From an uncultured Oscillospiraceae bacterium (lineage in GTDB: Bacteria > Bacillota > Clostridia > Oscillospirales > Oscillospiraceae): DNA of 64,000 nt. The translations under genes and the position numbers were made by a program. The DNA lies in contig CANQCS010000003.1 of NCBI GenBank assembly GCA_947589745.1, positions 53,421-117,420 of the forward strand. Reading direction: 5' to 3'. The first letter of the stretch is position 1, and each line of letters begins with the position of its first letter. Positions 57,461 through 64,000 of the stretch are shown here, piece after piece. The notes below the pieces were generated by a model that did no database searches, was not told where the DNA came from, and was given only the letters and a program-made list of their open reading frames with translations.

Positions 57461-57484
57461 CCTCCGGACGGGCAGAGCACTACC

Positions 57485-58155
57485 CCGCCTGGGGGGGGGC
57501 AGGGGGGCGCAGCCCCACAGTGCAAATCAAGTAGGGGCCTCCGGCCCCTACCACCTTTTTTCTAGCCGCAGCTCCGCCGCGCACCCTGGGTTACTTTTTG
57601 TGCAAACAAAAAGTAACCAAAAAATTGCTCAAGGGGGCTTTGGCCCCCTTGAGAATCCCCTCCGTGTGGGAAGGGCGTTAAGGGCAGATGGATGGTGGAA
57701 CTAGTGGCCAGGGAAAGCTTTCATCGGGGGTGCTGTTTTGTTTTTCCGTAGTCCGACTGCCGGTTGCTCCGTTCCACTACGCAATTGAGGGCGCGGTACT
57801 TGTCGAGTCCGTAGACGGAAATCTATCCTGTGCGTAGTGGAACGGAGCAGGACGCAGTCGGACAAGCATAAAACGACCAACGCACCCAATGAGTCCCCGC
57901 ACCAGCGCTTCAATCCCCTTGAGATCATACTCAAACAGCCGCTTCGCCCCATACACGGGACCCGGCCCGGTTTAGACAAAACCAGCCAAAGGGCGAGCGC
58001 AAAACTAAACAAATAATAAGGAAAGATTCTCAAGAAAACCTCGGTTTTCTTGAGTGCACTTTTGGTTACTTTTCCTGCAAGGGAAAAGTAACCCAGGGGT
58101 GCACCCATCGGGGGGGTGCGCATCAGCCCTGGTGGGGGCGGAGCCCCCACACCCC
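57485..58155 (+). repeat. RPT-1 copy F (subtype II)
   Basis: ggttactttttgtgcaaacaaaaagtaacc; gctcaagggggctttggcccccttgag; both arms; ctcaagaaaacctcggttttcttgag. Confidence 0.9.
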
Positions 58156-58162
58156 CAGCTTC

Positions 58163-59332
58163 TTATCGGGAGAAAATAATCTTTTCACTGTTGAACATTT
58201 TCGCCAGAACAAACACCCCCAGCAGGGTGAACGCCCCATTCACCCCTGCCGTCACCGCCACGGCGGCGGGCATGACGGTGAAGGAAAACACCCCGCTCAT
58301 GCACTGGACGCTGTTATACAGCGGGATGCAGTAGACTGCCAGGTTCCGGCTGGCTCCGCCGCCAAACATGCCGGACACCCCCAGCAGCATCACCAGCACC
58401 ATCAGGGGCGTGGCATAGCTCTGGGCCTCCTTCACCGTCTTGGCAAAGGCCGAGAGGATGGAGATGACCGTCACCAGCACCAGCACGGTGGACAGGATCA
58501 CCACCGCCAGCAGCAGATAGTCCCTCATGCTGTAGATATTCGTGGAGATGCCCTCCATAGCGCCGCCCATCAGCCTGGGCAGGGCCAGGATGGTGCCCAG
58601 GGCGCTGGACGCGCCGGACAGCAGCGCCACTATCGCCAGGGCCAGGATTTTCCCCACCGCGATATCGCCCCGGCGGATGGGGGTGATAAGCATGGTGGCG
58701 ATGGTGCCCCGCTCCTTCTCCCCCGCGATGGACTCCGGCGCCACCGACGAGCACCCCGAATATAGGAACGTCATCAACAGCATAGGCAGCAGCATGGCGA
58801 AGATGCTGCCCGCCGTGTCCTCCTCCGTGGCCAGGTCGCAGTCCACCCCGGCGTTCACATCGAACTTGTTGGCAAGGCCGGACTCGTAGGCGTCCAGCAG
58901 GGACGTGACCGTCATGTAGGCCGTCTGTGACGCAGCGGAGGCGGAGTTGTAGTAGACCTCCACGTTGGGCGCGGCCTGCCCGGAACCTGCCTCATACGCC
59001 GCCACCTCCCGGTCGAACTCCTCCGAAAACACCAGCAGCAGGTCCAACTCCTGGGCCGTCACTTCCTCTTTCGCGGCCTGAATGTCCTGGCATGGCTCTG
59101 TCGGCAGACCCGCGGCTTGGGTCAAGGCTGCTATGGAGTCCGGCAGCGCTGCGGCCTGGATGGTGGGCACATAGTCCTCGTCCACAGAGAACAGATCCCC
59201 CATGGCGCTGCCCATGAAGGTGTACACCACATAGATCAGGATGCCGGGCATGAGGATACTGACCATCAGCCTTCGGTCGCCGAAGAACCGGGCCAGCTCC
59301 TTTTTCATAATGGTAAAGACGCTGCTTCTCAT
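58163..59332 (-). CDS. ABC-2 type permease (NatB-like)
   Basis: MKKELARFFGDRRLMVSILMPGILIYVVYTFMG...GEKERGTIATMLITPIRRGDIAVGKI. Confidence 0.85.
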   Translation of the reverse strand: MRSSVFTIMKKELARFFGDRRLMVSILMPGILIYVVYTFMGSAMGDLFSVDEDYVPTIQAAALPDSIAALTQAAGLPTEPCQDIQAAKEEVTAQELDLLLVFSEEFDREVAAYEAGSGQAAPNVEVYYNSASAASQTAYMTVTSLLDAYESGLANKFDVNAGVDCDLATEEDTAGSIFAMLLPMLLMTFLYSGCSSVAPESIAGEKERGTIATMLITPIRRGDIAVGKILALAIVALLSGASSALGTILALPRLMGGAMEGISTNIYSMRDYLLLAVVILSTVLVLVTVISILSAFAKTVKEAQSYATPLMVLVMLLGVSGMFGGGASRNLAVYCIPLYNSVQCMSGVFSFTVMPAAVAVTAGVNGAFTLLGVFVLAKMFNSEKIIFSR

Positions 59333-60105
59333 TCCATCTCACCTGCCGTTTCCTTGTAGATGGCGAAGAACCGGTCCTCCAGGCTCTCGCCCCGGGTGAT
59401 ATTGGCCAGGGTATCGCACTGGACCATCCTCCCGTCGATGAGGATGCCGACCCGGTCGCAGAGCTTCTCCACCAGACTGAAGATATGTGTGGAGACGATG
59501 ACGGTCCTGCCCCGGTCCCGCAGTTCCTCCAGGAAATCCGTCACCACCCTGGCCGTCAGCACGTCCAGGCCGTTGGTGGGCTCGTCGAAGATGATGATCT
59601 CCGGGTCGTGGACCAGGGACACGGCCAGGGATACCTTCTGCTTCATGCCGGTGGACAGGTCCGCCACCTTGACCTCCGCAAAGCGGTCAATGCCAAAGCG
59701 TGTGAAGATGTCTTCCTTGCGGGCTATTCGGACCGCCCGGTCCACCTGATGGAGCTCAGAAAAGAAGTCGTAGAGATAATTAGGGGTGAAGCAGTCCTCC
59801 AGCTTCAGCTCGCTGGTGAGGAAGCCGATGCGCCGCCGTACCTGGTCCGGCTCCCGGACAATGCTCTTTCCGTCCACAAATGTGTCGCCGCTGTCCGGGC
59901 GGATGAGAGTGGCCAGCATCCGCAAAGTCGTGGTCTTCCCCGCCCCATTGGGACCCAGGAGCCCAAAAATTTCGCCCTCCCGGGCGGTGAAGCTCAGGCC
60001 GTTGACGGCCACCCGGAGCTTTTGTTTTGTCCGCTCAAGCTTTTGTTGCTTGGCGGACAGCCGGAAGGTCTTTGTCAGGTCTCTGACCTCCAGAATATCG
60101 CTCAT
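59329..60105 (-). CDS. ABC transporter ATP-binding protein (NatA-like)
   Basis: FGLLGPNGAGKTTTLRMLATLIRPDSGDTFVDG...LSTGMKQKVSLAVSLVHDPEIIIFDEPTNGLDV. Confidence 0.9.
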   Translation of the reverse strand: MSDILEVRDLTKTFRLSAKQQKLERTKQKLRVAVNGLSFTAREGEIFGLLGPNGAGKTTTLRMLATLIRPDSGDTFVDGKSIVREPDQVRRRIGFLTSELKLEDCFTPNYLYDFFSELHQVDRAVRIARKEDIFTRFGIDRFAEVKVADLSTGMKQKVSLAVSLVHDPEIIIFDEPTNGLDVLTARVVTDFLEELRDRGRTVIVSTHIFSLVEKLCDRVGILIDGRMVQCDTLANITRGESLEDRFFAIYKETAGEME

Positions 60106-60130
60106 TGGGCCTCTCTCCTTTCGGAAGATG

Positions 60131-60151
60131 ATATATCGTATGATGATATAT
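60131..60151. promoter_or_regulatory. Palindromic operator candidate ATATATC-N7-GATATAT at the natA promoter
   Basis: Minus-strand promoter TTGACA (60174-60179)-N18-TACTAT (60150-60155); palindrome overlaps its -10. Confidence 0.5.
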
Positions 60152-60194
60152 AGTAGCATGGATAGGGGTGGTTTGTCAAGCAGACCTGAAACAT

Positions 60195-60903
60195 ATTTTT
60201 GGGGGCTCCGCCCCCAGGGATAGTTTTGGTAGGGACCTGCCGGCCCCTGCCCTCCCCTGGCACTAGGCCGCCTTTGGCGGCCCAAGCCCTAGGGCCGTCC
60301 TACGGACGGCCCGACGGGTGACTTTTCCCTCGCAGGAAAAGTCACCAAAAGTGCGCTTAAGGGGGCTTTCGCCCCCTTAAGAATCCCTCGGGGATGACGG
60401 TTAAGGGCAGATGGGGGTTGGGTAGGACCCAGAGAAGGCTTTCATCGGTACTGCGGTGTTGGTTTTTCCGTAGTCTTACTGCCGGTTGCTCCGTTCCACT
60501 ACGCAATTGATAGATGTTTCGTTTCGAGCCGTATACGGAAATCTGTCCTGTGCGTAGTGGAACGGAGCAGAACGCAGTCCGTCAACGTAAAAAACGACCA
60601 GCGCAACCAATGTTCTGGTTTCGCCGCCCCAAGCGGCGAAACTTGCGCCGCAGCAGGATCTCCTTGGGGACATACTAAAGTAGCCGCTTCGCTCCATACA
60701 CGGGAACCAGGCCCGGTTTAGACCAAACCAACCACAGGGCGAGCGCAAAACCAAACAAAAAATAAGGAAAGATTCTCAAGAAAACCATTCCTGGTTTTCT
60801 TGAGCACGCTTTTGCCTACTTTTCCCGTGGGGGAAAAGTAGGCCAGGGGGCGCAGTGGAACTGCGACATGAAAAAGAGGTGGGAGGGGGCGGAGCCCCCT
60901 CCC
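60195..60903 (+). repeat. RPT-1 copy G (subtype I)
   Basis: gggtgacttttccctcgcaggaaaagtcacc; gcttaagggggctttcgcccccttaag; both arms; gtttcgccgccccaagcggcgaaac; gcctacttttcccgtgggggaaaagtaggc. Confidence 0.9.
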
Positions 60904-60905
60904 GA

Positions 60906-62804
60906 TTATTCTAATTCAAATGCCCCTGTGTAGAGCTGATAGTAGGTGCCCTTCTGGGCAATCAGCTGCTCATGAGTGCCGCGCTCGATGATGTGGCCGT
61001 GGTCCAGGACCATAATGGCGTTGGAGTTCATGACCGTGGAGAGCCTGTGGGCGATGACGAAGACCGTGCGGCCCTCCATCAGGCGGTCCATGCCCTGCTG
61101 GACCAGGCGCTCGGTGCGGGTGTCGATGGAGCTGGTGGCCTCGTCCAGGATCATCACCGGGGGGTCGGCCACGGCGGCCCGGGCGATGGAGATCAGCTGC
61201 CGCTGGCCCTGGCTCAGGCGGGCGCCGTTGTTGGTGAGCATGGTGTCGTAGCCCTCGGGCAGGCGGGTGATGAAGTCGTGGGCGTTGGCCAGCTTCGCCG
61301 CCGCGATGCACTCCTCGTCCGTGGCGTCCAGCTTCCCGTAGCGGATGTTCTCCATCACCGTGCCGGTGAAGAGGTTCACGTCCTGGAGCACCACGCCCAG
61401 GGAGCGGCGCAGGTCCGGCTTTTTGATCTTGTTGATGTTGATGCCGTCGTAGCGGATCTTGCCGTCCTCGATATCGTAGAAGCGATTGATAAGGTTGGTG
61501 ATGGTGGTCTTCCCCGCGCCGGTGGCGCCCACGAAGGCCAGCTTCTGGCCGGGCTTGGCGTAGAGGGAGATATCGTAGAGGATCTGCTTATCCGGCACAT
61601 AGCTGAAGTCCACCTGGTCCATGACGATGTCGCCCTTCAGCTCGGTGTAGGTGACGGTGCCGTCGGCCTTGTGGGGGTGCCTCCAGGCCCAGTGGCCGGT
61701 GCGCTTCTCGGACTCGGTGACGGTGCCGTCGGGGCTGATCTCCGCATTGACCAGGGTGACATAGCCGTTGTCCGCCTCCGGCTCCTCGTCCATCAGGTCG
61801 AAGATGCGCTCCGCGCCGGCGAGAGCCAGCACGATGGCGTTCAGCTGGTTGCTGATCTGGGCGATGGGCATGTTGAAGGTGCGGGAGAGGATCATGAAGT
61901 TCATGAGGGCGCCCAGCTGCAGGAGCTTGTTACCGGAGAGCACCACCAGGAGGCCGCCCACCACGGCCAGGACGGCGTACTGGACGTAACCCAGGTTGTT
62001 GTTGATGGGGCCCATGGCGTTGGCATACTTGCCGGCGGTGTAGGCGTTCTGGCACAGCTCCTCGTTGAGCTGGTCGAACTCCTCCTTGCAGGTCTCCTCG
62101 TGGTTGAAGACCTTCACCACCCGCTGGCCATTGATGAGCTCCTCCACGTAGCCGTTGACCTTGCCCAGCGCCTGCTGCTGCTGGAGGAAGTACTTGCCGG
62201 AGCGGCCCACCACAAAGGTGGTGACCCGCACGATCACAAACACCGTGAATACCATGACGAGGCACAGGATCCAGGAGGTGGTGATCAGCTTCACCGAGAC
62301 CACGACGAGGGTGATGATGGAGGAGGCGCACTGGGGGATGGACTGGGAAACCATCTGCCGCAGGGTGTCGATGTCGCTGGTGTAGCGGGACATGATGTTG
62401 CCGGCGGTGTTCTGGTCGAAGTACCGGAGGGGCAGCTTCTGCATCTTGGCGAACATCTCGTCCCGGATGACCTTCTGAGTGCCCTGGGCCACGGAAACCA
62501 TCAGGAAGTTATAGAGCCAGGCGCAGAAGACGCCTAGTACCAGCACGGCCGCCAGATGCAGGAGGAACTGCCCGATGGCGGCGAAGTCCGCCTGGCCGGA
62601 GGCCACCATGGGCAGCAGGTAGTCGTCCACCAGGTTGCCCAAGGCGGTGGAGCTGCGGGTCTGGGCGTAGGCGGTGACGCCGATGCAGATCAGCACCAGC
62701 ACAAGGATGGGGATGTACTTCCTCATGTAGCTTAACAGCCGCAGAAGCGTCTTTTTCGGGTTCCGGGCCTTCCGGCCATCCCCGCGGGGTCTGACAGGGG
62801 GCAT
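60906..62804 (-). CDS. ABC multidrug-type transporter, permease/ATP-binding
   Basis: LAFVGATGAGKTTITNLINRFYDI...NNGARLSQGQRQLISIARAAVADPPVMILDEATSSIDT. Confidence 0.92.
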   Translation of the reverse strand: MPPVRPRGDGRKARNPKKTLLRLLSYMRKYIPILVLVLICIGVTAYAQTRSSTALGNLVDDYLLPMVASGQADFAAIGQFLLHLAAVLVLGVFCAWLYNFLMVSVAQGTQKVIRDEMFAKMQKLPLRYFDQNTAGNIMSRYTSDIDTLRQMVSQSIPQCASSIITLVVVSVKLITTSWILCLVMVFTVFVIVRVTTFVVGRSGKYFLQQQQALGKVNGYVEELINGQRVVKVFNHEETCKEEFDQLNEELCQNAYTAGKYANAMGPINNNLGYVQYAVLAVVGGLLVVLSGNKLLQLGALMNFMILSRTFNMPIAQISNQLNAIVLALAGAERIFDLMDEEPEADNGYVTLVNAEISPDGTVTESEKRTGHWAWRHPHKADGTVTYTELKGDIVMDQVDFSYVPDKQILYDISLYAKPGQKLAFVGATGAGKTTITNLINRFYDIEDGKIRYDGININKIKKPDLRRSLGVVLQDVNLFTGTVMENIRYGKLDATDEECIAAAKLANAHDFITRLPEGYDTMLTNNGARLSQGQRQLISIARAAVADPPVMILDEATSSIDTRTERLVQQGMDRLMEGRTVFVIAHRLSTVMNSNAIMVLDHGHIIERGTHEQLIAQKGTYYQLYTGAFELE

Positions 62805-64000
62805 CAGTCCTCGCCTCCTTTCACCTGGGACGAATAGACCTCCTGGTAGATGGAGGAGGTCTTCAAGAGCTCCTCATGGGTGCCCATGGCGGCGACGGCG
62901 CCGCCGTCCATAATGAGGATCAGGTCCGCGTCCTGGACGCTGGCCACACGCTGGGCGATGATGAGCTTGGTGGTGTTGGGGATCTCCTCGGCGAAGGCCT
63001 TGCGGATCATGGCGTCGGTCTTGGTGTCCACCGCGGAGGTGGAGTCGTCAAGGATGAGGATCTTCGGCTTCTTCAAGAGGGCCCGGGCGATGCAGAGCCG
63101 CTGCTTCTGGCCGCCGGAGACGTTGGTGCCGCCCTGCTCAATGTAGGTGTCGTAGCCCTTGGGGAAGCCCTGGATGAACTCGTCGGCGCAGGCCAGCTGG
63201 CAGGCGTGCTGGATCTCCTCGTCCGTGGCCTCCGCGTTGCCCCAGCGCAGGTTCTCCTTGATGGTGCCGGAGAAGAGCTCGTTTTTCTGGAGCACCATGG
63301 CCACGGCGTCCCGCAGGGCCGTCAGGTCGTAGTCCCGCACGTCCACGCCGCCCACCTTCAGCGTCCCCTCGGTCACGTCGTAGAGCCGGGGGATCAGCTG
63401 GACCAGGGTGGATTTGCTGGAGCCGGTGCCGCCCAGGATGCCCACGGTGGCGCCGGAGGGGATGTGCAGGTCCACGTCCCGGAGGGCCATGTTTTTGGCC
63501 TTGGCGGAGTATTTGAAGCTGACGTTCTCAAAGTCGATGGAGCCGTCGTGGACCTCTGTCACCGGGTCCGGGGGGCTCACCAGGTCCGGCTCCTCGGTGA
63601 GGATCTCGTAGGTACGCCGAAGCGGCGCGCGGCTCATGATCATCATGACGTAGACCATGGAGAGCATCATGAGGGAGGAGAGCACCTGGGTGGTGTAGGT
63701 GAACATGGAGCTCAACTCGCCGGTGGACAGGCCCAGATCGGGATTGTTGCCGGAGGCGATGACCATCTTGGAGCCGAACCAGGAGATGGCCAGGATGCAC
63801 CCGTAGATGCAGGTCTGCATGATGGGGTTGTTGAAGGCCAGGATCTTCTCGGCCTTGCAGAAGTCCCTGTAGATGGAGTCGGAGATGGAGGTGAACTTCT
63901 CCACCTCCTTGTCCTCCCGGACGAAGCTCTTCACCACCCGGATGCCGTGGACGTTCTCCTGGACCACGTTGTTGAGCTTGTCGTAGGTCCGGAAGACCCG
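62804..64000 (-). CDS. ABC multidrug-type transporter, permease/ATP-binding (partial; N-terminus beyond window)
   Basis: GILGGTGSSKSTLVQLIPRLYDVTEG...VSGGQKQRLCIARALLKKPKILILDDSTSAVDT; abuts 60906-62804, heterodimer pair. Confidence 0.9.
   Translation of the reverse strand, partial: RVFRTYDKLNNVVQENVHGIRVVKSFVREDKEVEKFTSISDSIYRDFCKAEKILAFNNPIMQTCIYGCILAISWFGSKMVIASGNNPDLGLSTGELSSMFTYTTQVLSSLMMLSMVYVMMIMSRAPLRRTYEILTEEPDLVSPPDPVTEVHDGSIDFENVSFKYSAKAKNMALRDVDLHIPSGATVGILGGTGSSKSTLVQLIPRLYDVTEGTLKVGGVDVRDYDLTALRDAVAMVLQKNELFSGTIKENLRWGNAEATDEEIQHACQLACADEFIQGFPKGYDTYIEQGGTNVSGGQKQRLCIARALLKKPKILILDDSTSAVDTKTDAMIRKAFAEEIPNTTKLIIAQRVASVQDADLILIMDGGAVAAMGTHEELLKTSSIYQEVYSSQVKGGED

Noticed and set aside
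7055-60903. CRISPR array possibility for the repeated motifs
   Set aside because: Repeats are hundreds of bp, widely dispersed and palindromic; no regular 30-40 bp repeat/spacer pattern and no cas genes.
1-64000. tRNA/rRNA/tmRNA genes
   Set aside because: No recognisable tRNA, rRNA or tmRNA signature noticed on either strand; not claimed (tRNAscan/Infernal would be decisive).

Overview
High-GC (roughly 60-65% by eye), probably Oscillospiraceae-like Firmicute chromosome (lineage is inference) carrying sporulation genes (spoIIGA-sigE, spo0A), an L-rhamnose/beta-L-arabinofuranoside catabolic cluster, a ygeW/ygeY/carbamate-kinase/BMP-ABC module that looks like purine catabolism, a MoxR-VWA (CoxD/CoxE-like) pair, kptA, hflX, thrC and several ABC transporters. 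Most notable: (1) a large serine recombinase gene sits directly upstream of spo0A and abuts an orphan 3' fragment of spoIVB (...VTHVLVNDPAKGYGILIENMLSAAGRET*); the 5' part of spoIVB is not in this window. (2) A family of ~600-700 bp intergenic, non-coding, nested-palindromic elements (RPT-1; six near-complete copies plus one composite) whose hairpin stems show compensatory changes between copies. The composite copy has two inverted half-elements flanking a two-gene RHH-like cargo. (3) A second, ~95 bp hairpin repeat family (RPT-2; eight copies). (4) A multi-hairpin block inside the BMP/ABC transporter operon. (5) A candidate shared operator (GGTTTTCTAAAA arrays) near a PAS/HTH regulator, ygeY and the BMP transporter. 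All calls come from reading the sequence and ORF track plus family knowledge; no searches were run.
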